DNA from: a bacterium
Lineage (GTDB): Bacteria; Electryoneota; RPQS01
Direction: 5' to 3'
NCBI GenBank assembly: GCA_036504735.1
Contig: DASXUQ010000008.1
Coordinates: forward strand, 186,001 to 250,000
DNA: 64,000 nt
Shown here: positions 1-9,802 of the stretch, in pieces
Numbering within the stretch: the stretch's first letter is position 1
How the letters are laid out: every line of letters starts with the position of its first letter
Program-made: the position numbers and the translations under genes
The notes under the pieces: generated by a model
Databases searched by the model: none
Seen by the model: the letters and a program-made list of their open reading frames with translations, nothing else
Told to the model about the DNA's origin: nothing

Positions 1-886
1 GCCTGAGACCGCGTTCGCTGACGATGCCTTCCTCAATTTCCAGTGCCCAGAACATCTCCCGCAGCAGAATCGCTCCCGCCAGAATAATTCGCCCGCGTCC
101 CACCGGCATGCCGGGCATCATCTGCAACTCCTCGGCGGGCCGTCCCAGAAAATGCGCAATCAGCCGGTCCACGTCTTCCACGGTGATCAGGCTGCCGCCC
201 ACCCGCGCCGGGTCATAATGCCGGTAGCCGGATTTGAGCATCGCCAATGTAACCACTGTGCCGCCTACCAGAATCCACGGCACCTTCCTGCCGCGCAGAT
301 TGGCCACCAGATGGGTCAACCTGCCGCGCAGCGACGACACCAGTTCGGAAACTTCGTCTTCCTCGGGAGGATCATTCACAAAAAACTGATTGGTGAGCAC
401 CGATGATCCGACGTCTACGCTGTAACTCTGTCCGGGATTGTAGCCGAGCCCTTCCACAATTTCCGTCGAACCGCCGCCCAAGTCCATCACGCACACCCGC
501 TCGGTAGGATAGATCTCACGGTTGGAAATCGCGCCCAGATAAGTCAGTGCCGCCTCTTCCCGGCCGCTGATAATCTCCAGCGGCAGCCCCACCACGTCCT
601 TCACCGCCTGCTGAAAATCCGCGCGGTTGTTCGCATGCCGCACGGCGGCGGTCGCGCCGATCACAAAATCTTCCGCGCCCATCCGCCGGTAATCGCGCAC
701 GATTTCCGCCAGCAGATCCACATTCAGCGCCATCACGTCCGGCGAAAACTCCGGCCCCTGCCGCAGCGCGTCCCCCAGGTGGTTCACGGTAATCTGATCC
801 TGCAGCACCTGCAGTTCGCCGTTCGATCCTTCCGCCAGCAAGGCCAGCGTGGTGTTGGTGCCAATGTCAATCGCTCCGGCAATCAT
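1..886 (-). CDS. Ppx/GppA-family exopolyphosphatase / pppGpp phosphatase (3' end outside window)
   Basis: The reverse strand is open from an ATG at 886 to the window edge (295 codons, no stop). The translation starts MIAGAIDIGTNTTLALLAE, the phosphate-1 motif of the ASKHA-fold Ppx/GppA family, and later shows ATAAVRHANN and VCVMDLGGGSTEIVEG, the second phosphate-binding loop. Family members release phosphate from polyphosphate or convert pppGpp to ppGpp in the cytoplasm; the sequence does not separate the two. The start overlaps the stop of the upstream glutaminyl cyclase gene by four bases (ATGA), so the two are probably translationally coupled in one operon with sprA. About 300 residues are visible, which would cover a short one-domain Ppx/GppA; the C-terminus is missing. 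Confidence 0.9.
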   Translation of the reverse strand, partial: MIAGAIDIGTNTTLALLAEGSNGELQVLQDQITVNHLGDALRQGPEFSPDVMALNVDLLAEIVRDYRRMGAEDFVIGATAAVRHANNRADFQQAVKDVVGLPLEIISGREEAALTYLGAISNREIYPTERVCVMDLGGGSTEIVEGLGYNPGQSYSVDVGSSVLTNQFFVNDPPEEDEVSELVSSLRGRLTHLVANLRGRKVPWILVGGTVVTLAMLKSGYRHYDPARVGGSLITVEDVDRLIAHFLGRPAEELQMMPGMPVGRGRIILAGAILLREMFWALEIEEGIVSERGLR

Positions 887-1785
887 GGCTGAACCTCTTC
901 GTGCGCCAGCATGTCCATCAGCGTCCGGCCCACCTGCCCGAGACTGTTCGCCGAGCAGTGCTCGGGAGTGTCATCGGTCGTGTGCCAGTAGGGATAGTTG
1001 AAATCAATCAGGTCCACGGCGGGTATCTTCTGTTCCATAAACGGGAGATGGTCGTCGATCACCGGAATGCCGTTCTCCCTCACAAACGCCGCGGCATTCA
1101 CGCGCGCGGCGGCACTCCAGATCTTGTCCACCACCGGCTTGGCGTACTTGGCCGAATACTCTTCTTGCGGGATGCGCACGTCGCGCTGGCCGATCATGTC
1201 CAGAAGTATCACGAAGCGCGGCGGAGGATCGAGCAGGTTCTTCACGTAATGCTTCGACCCGATCAAATAGTCCGCGATCACCTCTTCCCGTCCGTAGTCT
1301 TCGCCGTCGAAGAACACAATGTCCAGCCCCACCGGAGCCGGATTGGCTTTCAGTTGCCGCGCCACTTCCAGCAGCACCGCCACGCCGGACGCGCCGTCAT
1401 CGGCTCCCGGAATCGGCGTCTTGCGCTTGGCCGGATCCGGATCACGGTCGGCAAAGGGCCGCGTGTCCCAGTGCGCGCACAGCAGCACCCGGTCCCGCTG
1501 GTTGGGCCGGATCCGCCCGATGATATTCGTCAGGCTGAGGGTCTCTTTCGTGTCTTCGCTCTTGTACTGGAACGGCTGTGTGATCACCGTATCCGTCCAG
1601 AAGGCCAGTTCGCGCTTCAGAAAATCCAGACACTGCGCATGGCCGGGCGAGCCGGGATTGCGCGGCCCGAAGGCGCACTGCGCCTCAAGATAATAGAAGG
1701 CGTTGTCCTGATCGAAGGGCGCTGCCGCCCAGGCTGCGCCGCTTAACAACAGGACCAACACGGCGAGTTTAACCGCGGATGGCAA
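883..1785 (-). CDS. Glutaminyl-peptide cyclotransferase-like M28 zinc enzyme, exported
   Basis: 300 residues with a signal peptide (hydrophobic core about residues 5-20, cleavage near AWA-A). The M28 zinc-enzyme motifs occur in order: CAHWDTRP, GADDGASG (zinc Asp), FFDGEDYG (catalytic Glu and zinc ligand), LLDMIG, IDDHLPF and YWHTTDD (zinc His). The pair DDHLPF plus WHTTDD is characteristic of glutaminyl cyclases rather than aminopeptidases of this fold. Such enzymes cyclise an N-terminal Gln to pyroglutamate, here presumably in the periplasm. The start lies inside the 3' end of sprA (17-base overlap) and the stop overlaps the next gene by four bases. Many exported proteins of this window have Gln as the predicted first mature residue, which gives a plausible substrate set. 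An aminopeptidase role cannot be ruled out from sequence alone. Confidence 0.85.
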   Translation of the reverse strand: MPSAVKLAVLVLLLSGAAWAAAPFDQDNAFYYLEAQCAFGPRNPGSPGHAQCLDFLKRELAFWTDTVITQPFQYKSEDTKETLSLTNIIGRIRPNQRDRVLLCAHWDTRPFADRDPDPAKRKTPIPGADDGASGVAVLLEVARQLKANPAPVGLDIVFFDGEDYGREEVIADYLIGSKHYVKNLLDPPPRFVILLDMIGQRDVRIPQEEYSAKYAKPVVDKIWSAAARVNAAAFVRENGIPVIDDHLPFMEQKIPAVDLIDFNYPYWHTTDDTPEHCSANSLGQVGRTLMDMLAHEEVQP

Positions 1786-4700
1786 TGTTCACCTGAATTC
1801 CGAATTCGAAAACCCGGGACTTGCTTTGATTAATGTCGTTCTTTGTCTGCTGGAACTGGACATAGCCCTGTCCCTGCACCGTATTCGAGAAACTGTAGGT
1901 CATGCGCGGCTGCACCGACCAGGAAGACGTCGCCGCACGCGGCGCATAGTCATCGCTGCCCGTCTGCGTGGCATCCTGCGTCTGTTTGCCGTAATCCACA
2001 TTCAGCGAGAAGGTCGTCTGGTTCTGAAGGCGGACCGAGCGCATGATCAGCAACGGCAGTTTGAATCCCGTATGGATCGTGTAACTGACGCTGGCCGTCA
2101 GGCGATTATCCGTGCTGCGCGACCGGGTGGACTGCAAAAGCTGATTCGAGTAGGTGCTGGAGGAGGTGAAGCCAATCTGGGAATCGATATCACCCTTCCA
2201 TGACACGTTAGCCCGCAGCAGCGGGTTCCAGTTGCGCGTGTATTCGCGCGACTGAACGTTTGACCGGGAGTTCGCCCATCCTTCCCGCATCTTATTCGAC
2301 AGGGCGCTGGACAGGCTGATCGTCTTGGTCACCGAACTCAGGAATTTGATCCGCTCCAGTCCCGACCAGTCCACGCTCACGTCCATAAACGGGAACGCGG
2401 TGGTCTTCTTGGTGCCCAGCCAGAAGGTCGTCTGCTCCACCGACCCGAGCCGGCTCTGGCTCGAGTTCTCGGATGCGTCGTGGCTGTAGTTGAAGGCCAC
2501 GCGGATATCCTGCGTCAGCCGCAGGCCGCTGCGGGCGGTGATCTTCTCGTCGCTGCGCAGCGTGGGAATGCTGCCGTAGCCGGAATCGACGCGCAGCCCC
2601 GGATTCTGCGTAAACCCGAACTGGTAGGGCAGCGACGCCTGTCCGATGGTGGCGGACTGGCTGTGCCCGGCGGTATTGTCGTAGCTTAAGGCAATCGGAT
2701 CGATAAAGGTCAGAGCCTTCTTGATGGGCCGGAAGACCTGCCCCAGCAGTTGCAGCGGAGACGATCCACCTTCCCGGTGGGATTTGGTCGTATCGCTGCG
2801 GGCTCGCGACGTGTCGCTCCTCGCCCGTGTCGTATCGCCCGCCGCCGTGCTGCCCAGGGGGCCGCGATGGGATGGACCGCCACGCAACGAATCGCCCGGC
2901 ATGGGCAGGCCGCGCGGCGGCATACCGTCCCGTGGGGAACCGAGGGAATCTCCCTGCATCATGTCGCGCGGATTGCCCGGCCCGCGTCCGCGATCCGGTT
3001 CCTCCGGACGGTCTGAACCACGCTCCCGGTCTCGATCCCGTCCCCGCCGCCCGCGTCCGCCGCTGCCGCCACTTTCACCGAAAATATTGCGGAAGTCGAG
3101 CTGGACGTCCGTGCCGAAGTTTCGCTGGTTGGAAACACTCTGGGCGTTCGTTTGGGAGAAGTTGCGGTTGGCCCAGGCATAGGTGGTCGTATAATTGACC
3201 GTCGGTTTGAACCACGGCAGAAACTCCGGACTGTAGGTGTTGGTCAGGTTCTGCGTAACGTCTGTGGTTTGCCCCCAGTTCCACGCCACGAGCTTTGCCC
3301 AGTCGCCGGTCAGCAATTGTCCTTTGTGGCTTCGCGTGTAATCGATGGTGATCGGGTCGAACGGCGCCAGACCGGTATTCAAACTGCGCGTCGTCAGGAA
3401 CTGCCGCGATCCGGTGGTCACTCCAGCCCTTGTAAACTGGTTCTGCACCACCTTGGAGGCCTGCGCATTCACCGTCAGCTTGGTCGGCTTGAAATAGAAA
3501 CGCATATCCGCCACTTTGGCCAGCAGCGGCAGCCGCTTCGCCCACCACAACGGAGGAACGCCGCGTCCTTTCGAGGTCGGGAAACTGTACGCCACCTGCG
3601 CCGCGCTCTGCTCGGAGTTGTTCCGTGCATTGGCCGGATCGCTGCGCTTGTCAAGCGTGTAATCCCACTGGGCCGTGAACTTTTCCAGGGTCCAGTTGAT
3701 CAGTTTAACCTTGGAATTCCCGCCTTTGGAAAACCGCAGTCCATAGGAAAAAGACTTGGACTTGGTTTTGATGCTGTCCGGAGCCGTGGACGGTATGATC
3801 CGGGTATCCGTTCCCGGAATAATTCTCGGGCTCTGGTTCGTCTCGTTATAAGAAAGATGCAGCGGCAACTGGTAACCGAAACGGTCCAGCCATACCTTCT
3901 GCAAATTGACCGTGGCGTTGCCCGAGAGTGCGTCCGTGCTGGCATTCGCGCCGACACGGGTGTTCACATTGTGGAAATCCGCGTCCGTGTTGCGGTAGCC
4001 GCCCGAAAGCTGCACGAAGTCGGCCAGGTTCAGCGACGTGCTGACATCCATTGCCGTGCCCGGATCCTTGTAAATGTCGGACACGCGCAGTTCATCCACC
4101 CAGATTTCCTTGTTCTCCACATGCTCAGTGGTGTTCTTGTTGAGGATGCGCACACCGAGCGCAATGAATCCCACCTGTGACATCGTCGGGTTGCCGCTGA
4201 TCACCAGACTATCGCCCCGCCAGGGCGTCGTCGTCCGTTCCGCGGCAAACCGCCCGTTGATCGTCAGAGCGCGATGATTGGTATCCTGCGCCGCCACCGC
4301 CGCCGCCCGCAAAGAGTTCAGGTTCGACAACTCATTCATCGCGATGTCAATAACATTCTGGGAATGCCATCCCGGATGCACCGTCTCCACGATGTCATAA
4401 AAGTTGTTCATGTCGCCGTAGGTGCGTCCGAAGCGCAGGATGAGTTCCAGCTTATTGTCTTCGAAGTTCGACGCCCCCAGCGTGTCGCCGCCGTGCACGA
4501 ACATCTTGAGGCGCTTGTACTCCGTCATGTTCATCGGCTGGTACAGGTTCTTCGATACAAAGAACTCCGAGGGAATGCGGTTCGTGGAGTCGGGACCGCT
4601 CAGGCGTTTCAGTTCATTCACCTTCAGCACCAGAGATTGCTCCCGCTGCCGCAAGTTGGTGATCGGATCAATCTCGCCCTCCACGCCCGGAGGGCTCACA

Positions 4701-7700
4701 TAGCCCGGATTCTCATGCGTGTTGATCACCGCGGTGGAGACATATTCGGTCGAGTCATTGCTCAAAGACGTCGCCGGCAGCCACTCGTTGGACACGATAT
4801 CCATCTGCACCGTTTCGATCCGCGTGGGAGTCGCGGTCTCGTGAATACCCGTCACATAGATCCGCGCCCAGCGCACATTGTCTAGCCGTGGATTGCCATG
4901 GGCCGTCCGGACTTCTTCATGCTGCTTATCCGGGCTGATCGGAATCCGGAGCAAGCGCCAGCGGTTGCGGGGGTTGCGGCCCACGGTGTATTTGTTGAGA
5001 AACTCCGGGTCAGTCAGCTTGAACGTGTAGGAGAAATAATTGTCCTGCGTGTCCAGCGTCTGATTGTTGTTCAGATCTTCCGTGTCCGGATAGCCGCCGC
5101 CTTCATCGTTCCGGTTGCGCTCCGTGCCGTTGATGTGTGAAAAATCCGAACTGTTCGCCGAATACTGCCAGTCATCCCAGGAGGGCACCGGCGGATGATC
5201 ATGGCCGTTCCAGTAGGCCGAATCCTGCGGATCGGTGCCGAACTTGCCATCCAGGCCCGCATCTTCTTCCGGAGTCAACACCCCGTTGCCCGAGGATGAC
5301 CGCGGATTCGTTTGCACCACGCCCGGCAGCGGCCTGTCCTCGGTATCGAGGGTATCATTCGGCAGCGCGTCTTCGGAAAGCTGCCCCAGGTCCACTACCA
5401 GCCGCGCGTCAGGATCTCGCTCCGCATTGAGGTTATTCGGCATATTGATCCAGAACTCGAGGTACTGCGCCCGCGTCTCATCGGCGTAACCTTCTCCGAG
5501 GTACCGCATCACGCCGCCCCAACTCGAATCGGCAGGACCGCCAATGGTATCCGGCGTGAATTCGAAGATCAACGACTGCAGCGTGTTGGCCACCTGCGAG
5601 TTTACTTCCCGGTCCGGGAACACTTCCTTGACCGGCACCTGGTCGCGCGTGTTCGGGTTATACCAGCGCAAGCGTCCGCGGCGGTGGTCAATTTCCCGGA
5701 CCGGAACACCGTTCGGCGACGGATTCGTCGGGATCGAGGAGATCGACCACGTGCGGCGGCTCATTCCCAGCGGCGTGGCGCGCCGCGAGCCTTCGAAGTC
5801 GTCCACGTACGCCAGACCGTTGAAATCTCCCGTGCGCGAGTTCGACAACGAATTCGGATTCGGCACCACCCGCGCGATTTCCGCGTCAATCGTCATGTCC
5901 GAAGGCGCGTCCGTGCGGATCAGCGGCAAGGCGTCAATCGCCCGCGTCAAAAACTCCGGCTTGAACTTCAAACTGGTGTTCGCATCCCACAACGTGTTGC
6001 GGATCGGCTCCATGCCGATACGTACGCGCTTGTCCAGCGTCGACTGGTTCAAATACAGCAGCATGCCGCCGATGTACGAATCCTGCCACAAGGCGTACTC
6101 GGCGCGCGCTCCGAGTAGCGTCGTTTTATCCAGCGAGGAGGTCTGGCCGGACTCATAGGTAATATCGAGATTCGCCCCCGGTGCCTTGGCCGCATCGTTC
6201 AAAATCCGCAGTTCGCCCGAAGAATAGTCCACCGTATAGTCGATGCCACGGGTCAACTTCTGCCCGTTCAGCATCACCTCTTCGGAATTCTCCAGCACCA
6301 GCACACCCAGCGAATACACCGACGAAGACCCCTTGTACTCGGCGCGGAACGTCCACTTGTCCGCATACTGGCCGGCCGAGGACAGCAGCCCCTTATAAAG
6401 GTAAGGCGCGGTGAAGGTGTGCGAGGTATCCTGCAACGCCGTCTCCATCGTGTCCAGCGGCCAGACCACAAGGTCGCCCCCGAGCGGATTCGCCGTCGTT
6501 GCCTTGTAGAATCCCGACGGCTTGAACGGCGTCAAATCCAGAAAATGCAGTTCGCCAAATTCGTAATTGATCAGTGCCGGAAACGCGTCCACCTGACCAT
6601 CCGGAGTCTGGCTTCCGCCCGGACCCTGACGGTCGAAATCGAAGAACGTCAGCCACGTCTGACCCGTAAACCCCGGAACCTGCGGGCCCGTCTCTTCCGT
6701 GCGTCCCGCGGCCGCCTTGCGGATAATTTCCAGTTTGAAATTATTGCGGTCGATGCTCGATGCGCCCAGCGGATAGATATTTCTCAGCATCAGTGTCCAC
6801 GTGGAATCGTCCGGCAGAGGATTGGCGGGCCGCAGTAGCACCAGCTTAATCAGCCCTTCGCCGTTTCCCGTATACAGGGTGCCGAAGGAGGTGGTGTCGA
6901 TCCCGTTGCCGCCCACCAGCCGGAAGGCGCAGCCCAGCGCCAGCCCCGCCGGCAGTGCCGAACGCAGCCGAACCCGTCCCAACTGCAAATCGACGTCGTA
7001 GTCGACGCCTTTGGAGAGCACCCGCCACTTCGTATACCAGTGGTTGTTATCCGACGGGTAGGTTGCGCTGTCCGGCAGAGAAAGGTCCTGGATGTACTGT
7101 ATGGCCGCCGCCCGCCCGTCGCGTGCGCCGTTGACCGACTGCCCCTGTGTCACCTGCGCCCACACCTGAATGTCGTAGAGCTGCTCATTGGGCGGCGCCG
7201 CGATGTGGTCCATGTTGTAGTAATGGCGGTAGTACTCGAGGAAGTTCGGCACGGCTCCCCGGCTGCCCGCGATGGACGTGTTAGTCACCATGAAATACTG
7301 ATCGTGCAGGATCTCTTTTTCATGGATCTCGCGCCGCGTCGACGCCGAATTGCCCGAGGACAGCTTATTCTTCTGCCCGCGCTCCAGCGAGGCAATGCCC
7401 GTCAAACTCAGCGGCCCGGCCTTAAGCTGGGTCTTTAAGCCGAACAGACCGGTATTCTTGCCCGAAAACGTCGCCAGCTTGGTCCCGAGGTTCAGCGCCA
7501 CGTTTCCCGCTTCGATCTTCTGGATAATCTCATCTTCGTCGCCGGTGTAGGTCAGCTTCAGGGAGTTCTCGAAGTCGAACATGCGCTCCGAGTCCTGGTC
7601 CACCTTCACCTCCACCTTCTGCCCCACCTTGCCGGTAATGGTGAACTGCTGCACCATGTCGATCCGGAAGGCGGTGTTGGTGTTCTGCTGGTTGACCGCC

Positions 7701-8269
7701 TGAATTTCGTCGAACTTCTGCCGCCGCAAACTCCCGTTGATCGAAATATTGCCCTGCACCCGCACGCCGACGTTGTCGCCGCCGAACAGCCGCCGGAAGG
7801 TCTTGGACTTGATCCGGTACGGCAGGTCGATGGCGATGCCTTCCCCGCCGCCCGTGGTGCTGGAGGCCTTGTAACTCTTGTCCGTCAATTCCCGCCACGA
7901 CCGCTGCACGTCCCAGCGCATTCGCTGCTCCTCGTACGTCTGGTAGGACAGAATCGTCGGCGGAGCCAGATGCGTCTCTTTCATCTTCAGCGTGACGGTG
8001 GCCTGAGAATAGGTCGTGTCGAAACTCACGCCCGGATCCCGCGCTCCCGTGCCGATGTCTAAGATGGCCCGATGCCCAAACGTCGTGTCGGCAATGCCGT
8101 GGGCGTAAGGCTGCGTGAGGTAATTACTGCCGGATGGGCTGCTGAGTAGTGAAACGCGAAAACCCACACCGGCGCGAGCCGATGTGGTCCATGCCGCGAG
8201 GCAGACCAACAGAAGTAATAACGTGAAAGGAGTAGGGCGGTAGGACCGCACGTTCCGGGATTCGGACAT
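1769..8269 (-). CDS. sprA: T9SS outer-membrane translocon SprA (Sov)
   Basis: About 2,166 residues, in the size range of SprA/Sov, the very large beta-barrel through which type IX secretion cargo crosses the outer membrane. Recognisable stretches are the N-terminal region with GKVGQKVEVKVDQDSE and TYTGDEDEIIQKIEAGNV, the conserved YVDDFEGSR segment, and a long C-terminal half rich in alternating beta-strand sequence. I place the start at MSESRNVRSYRPTPF, which is followed by a good signal peptide ending ARA-G; the frame is open for 82 more codons upstream, but that part lacks protein character. Residues about 1730-1841 form a low-complexity Arg/Gly/Asp/Ser/Pro-rich insert. The gene is the first of a minus-strand unit with the glutaminyl cyclase and Ppx/GppA. 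No other T9SS component (PorK, L, M, N, V or U) is in the window. Confidence 0.93.
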   Translation of the reverse strand: MSESRNVRSYRPTPFTLLLLLVCLAAWTTSARAGVGFRVSLLSSPSGSNYLTQPYAHGIADTTFGHRAILDIGTGARDPGVSFDTTYSQATVTLKMKETHLAPPTILSYQTYEEQRMRWDVQRSWRELTDKSYKASSTTGGGEGIAIDLPYRIKSKTFRRLFGGDNVGVRVQGNISINGSLRRQKFDEIQAVNQQNTNTAFRIDMVQQFTITGKVGQKVEVKVDQDSERMFDFENSLKLTYTGDEDEIIQKIEAGNVALNLGTKLATFSGKNTGLFGLKTQLKAGPLSLTGIASLERGQKNKLSSGNSASTRREIHEKEILHDQYFMVTNTSIAGSRGAVPNFLEYYRHYYNMDHIAAPPNEQLYDIQVWAQVTQGQSVNGARDGRAAAIQYIQDLSLPDSATYPSDNNHWYTKWRVLSKGVDYDVDLQLGRVRLRSALPAGLALGCAFRLVGGNGIDTTSFGTLYTGNGEGLIKLVLLRPANPLPDDSTWTLMLRNIYPLGASSIDRNNFKLEIIRKAAAGRTEETGPQVPGFTGQTWLTFFDFDRQGPGGSQTPDGQVDAFPALINYEFGELHFLDLTPFKPSGFYKATTANPLGGDLVVWPLDTMETALQDTSHTFTAPYLYKGLLSSAGQYADKWTFRAEYKGSSSVYSLGVLVLENSEEVMLNGQKLTRGIDYTVDYSSGELRILNDAAKAPGANLDITYESGQTSSLDKTTLLGARAEYALWQDSYIGGMLLYLNQSTLDKRVRIGMEPIRNTLWDANTSLKFKPEFLTRAIDALPLIRTDAPSDMTIDAEIARVVPNPNSLSNSRTGDFNGLAYVDDFEGSRRATPLGMSRRTWSISSIPTNPSPNGVPVREIDHRRGRLRWYNPNTRDQVPVKEVFPDREVNSQVANTLQSLIFEFTPDTIGGPADSSWGGVMRYLGEGYADETRAQYLEFWINMPNNLNAERDPDARLVVDLGQLSEDALPNDTLDTEDRPLPGVVQTNPRSSSGNGVLTPEEDAGLDGKFGTDPQDSAYWNGHDHPPVPSWDDWQYSANSSDFSHINGTERNRNDEGGGYPDTEDLNNNQTLDTQDNYFSYTFKLTDPEFLNKYTVGRNPRNRWRLLRIPISPDKQHEEVRTAHGNPRLDNVRWARIYVTGIHETATPTRIETVQMDIVSNEWLPATSLSNDSTEYVSTAVINTHENPGYVSPPGVEGEIDPITNLRQREQSLVLKVNELKRLSGPDSTNRIPSEFFVSKNLYQPMNMTEYKRLKMFVHGGDTLGASNFEDNKLELILRFGRTYGDMNNFYDIVETVHPGWHSQNVIDIAMNELSNLNSLRAAAVAAQDTNHRALTINGRFAAERTTTPWRGDSLVISGNPTMSQVGFIALGVRILNKNTTEHVENKEIWVDELRVSDIYKDPGTAMDVSTSLNLADFVQLSGGYRNTDADFHNVNTRVGANASTDALSGNATVNLQKVWLDRFGYQLPLHLSYNETNQSPRIIPGTDTRIIPSTAPDSIKTKSKSFSYGLRFSKGGNSKVKLINWTLEKFTAQWDYTLDKRSDPANARNNSEQSAAQVAYSFPTSKGRGVPPLWWAKRLPLLAKVADMRFYFKPTKLTVNAQASKVVQNQFTRAGVTTGSRQFLTTRSLNTGLAPFDPITIDYTRSHKGQLLTGDWAKLVAWNWGQTTDVTQNLTNTYSPEFLPWFKPTVNYTTTYAWANRNFSQTNAQSVSNQRNFGTDVQLDFRNIFGESGGSGGRGRRGRDRDRERGSDRPEEPDRGRGPGNPRDMMQGDSLGSPRDGMPPRGLPMPGDSLRGGPSHRGPLGSTAAGDTTRARSDTSRARSDTTKSHREGGSSPLQLLGQVFRPIKKALTFIDPIALSYDNTAGHSQSATIGQASLPYQFGFTQNPGLRVDSGYGSIPTLRSDEKITARSGLRLTQDIRVAFNYSHDASENSSQSRLGSVEQTTFWLGTKKTTAFPFMDVSVDWSGLERIKFLSSVTKTISLSSALSNKMREGWANSRSNVQSREYTRNWNPLLRANVSWKGDIDSQIGFTSSSTYSNQLLQSTRSRSTDNRLTASVSYTIHTGFKLPLLIMRSVRLQNQTTFSLNVDYGKQTQDATQTGSDDYAPRAATSSWSVQPRMTYSFSNTVQGQGYVQFQQTKNDINQSKSRVFEFGIQVNIAIRG

Positions 8270-8772
8270 TAACTTCCCAAATTCAATCCTTGTCCGGTCT
8301 AACGTTCTCGCCAAGGGCGGACGCCGCGCCGGGAGACACTCAGGAGGGCACACAAAAAGAATTAGATTTGGGTAATGTCCATTTCCTCCAGATCGCGGGG
8401 GTAGGGATGGTAACAACTTTATGGGACTGCTCAGTTTAGCAAATTGCAGGCAAAATAGCAAGTACCGCCTGATTTTCTGTATCGCTTTCCTCATCCGTGA
8501 CGCAATCCTGTGCAATCCACGGGCCAGCCATCTGACATACTTAGATGAACTTAAACAGCTACTTAGCGTTCAATATTCTATATGGTATCTGATTACCCTC
8601 TGCCAAGCCTCCAATCCACCTCACCCACCCACCAGGAGGCATCCGCCCCCGCCTCCCTTGCGTCTTCCCCTTTTTCCCTGTATCTTTCCCAAATTCTCCC
8701 ACACCGCCCAACACCCCGTGTCATTCCGGACCCCGTCCCAATGATTTGGGTTCTGGACGCTGGCACCAATGA

Positions 8773-8812
8773 TTTGGGATTCTGGACCCCGCAGGGTGTC
8801 CAGAATCCCAAA
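8773..8812. repeat. Perfect 15-bp inverted repeat with 10-nt loop
   Basis: TTTGGGATTCTGGAC at 8773-8787 is exactly reverse-complementary to 8798-8812, with a 10-base loop. A degenerate copy of the left arm (ATGATTTGGGTTCTGGAC) lies 28 bases upstream at 8741-8758, so the unit may have arisen by tandem duplication. No T-run follows on either side, so it is not a standard terminator. Confidence 0.8.
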
Positions 8813-8836
8813 CCTCATCGGTCTCCAAACGACCGC

Positions 8837-8895
8837 CGAGTCGGGTTGAGCCGAAAGACATGCTGCCACGAATCGAGACACAACCCGACCGAAAC
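8837..8895 (+). repeat. Dispersed stem-loop repeat, copy 1
   Basis: A 59-base element with arms GTCGGGTTG and CAACCCGAC, a loop starting AGCCGAA, and a trailing CCGAAAC. A second copy at 23692-23751 keeps the layout with one compensatory base-pair change in the stem. Confidence 0.7.
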
Positions 8896-8986
8896 CCCGC
8901 GCTACCCCCACCCCTTGTCATTCTGACGCCCGCTCCCTAAATTTGTCATCTCGTTAGAGTCCGTGGACTCCAACGGAGTCTTCGAC

Positions 8987-9052
8987 CTGACCGTCTTCGG
9001 GAAGGACCTCGGGTTCATCCATCTTGGTAGCCGCGCGATTCATCGCGCTCCT
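8987..9052 (-). repeat. TCAGGATGACA-type dispersed repeat, inverted copy
   Basis: The reverse complement of 8987-9052 matches 35371-35436 with few differences: GCGCGATGAATCGCGC hairpin, a CCAAG segment, GGATGAA, then GAGGTCCTTCCCGAAGACGG. It lies between two unrelated genes and contains no coding signal. Confidence 0.75.
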
Positions 9053-9623
9053 TCACCTTACTTCCGGCGGCCTCCGCCGCCTCCGACAAGAGTCCGCGCT
9101 ACCCCCCCTTGTCATTCTGACGCCCGCCCCGGGCGGAAGAACGGATCACACTCCCGCACCACCGAAGGCCCGCCAAGGCGGGCGCTGCAAGACTGACGCG
9201 CCCACACCCTAAATAAAGCCCGCATTTCCGGCCCGTTTTTGTGCTTTTTCGGGCCTTTTTTCCCAAAAAAGTGCCCTTTTTGGCCGCAAAACCGCGATTT
9301 TCCGGCCACGCCACATTTCCCCGGTTTCCCTTTTTCCAAATTTCGCTTTTCGCACTTTCGCTTTTGCCCAGCGTCCACCCGCGCCTCCCGCTCGGGCGAT
9401 TTTGTTCGCCCCCCCGCCCCTAACTCCCGAATTTACAACGCAACTATTATCCCTGACCCCTTGTCTGCCTGCACATTCGTTCATTATATTAGAGTGTGGT
9501 GGTTTCTTGTATGGTCGCATCGGGCGGGTCGCGCCTGTCGTATCACCTTATGGCCCACCCTACAACCCAGATCGGGTCAATCCATTAGCCAATCAATGGC
9601 ACTAAATATGTCAAAAGTCCGCC

Positions 9624-9650
9624 GTAGGGGCACGGCATGCCGTGCCCGCG
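9624..9650. repeat. GTAG-palindrome repeat (20-nt perfect palindrome)
   Basis: GGGCACGGCATGCCGTGCCC at 9628-9647 is a perfect palindrome preceded by GTAG. Related GTAG plus GC-rich hairpin elements occur at 17027-17054 and 35049-35075. Confidence 0.7.
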
Positions 9651-9802
9651 CCTTCAGAATTTCAGCATTTTCCTAAGGTAACCCAGTTCGTTTGGTCAAA
9701 AAACATTTTCGCGTTAAGCCCGCGCTGCAAACGATGAACTTACAAAACTGCCCACTATGAAGCGCACGTCGGAAAGAACGCCAGCCAGTTTGCAATTTCA
9801 GT

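Noticed and set aside
8270-8515. 82-codon N-terminal extension of SprA
   Set aside because: The extension has no signal character, whereas a good signal peptide begins at the internal Met (8269).
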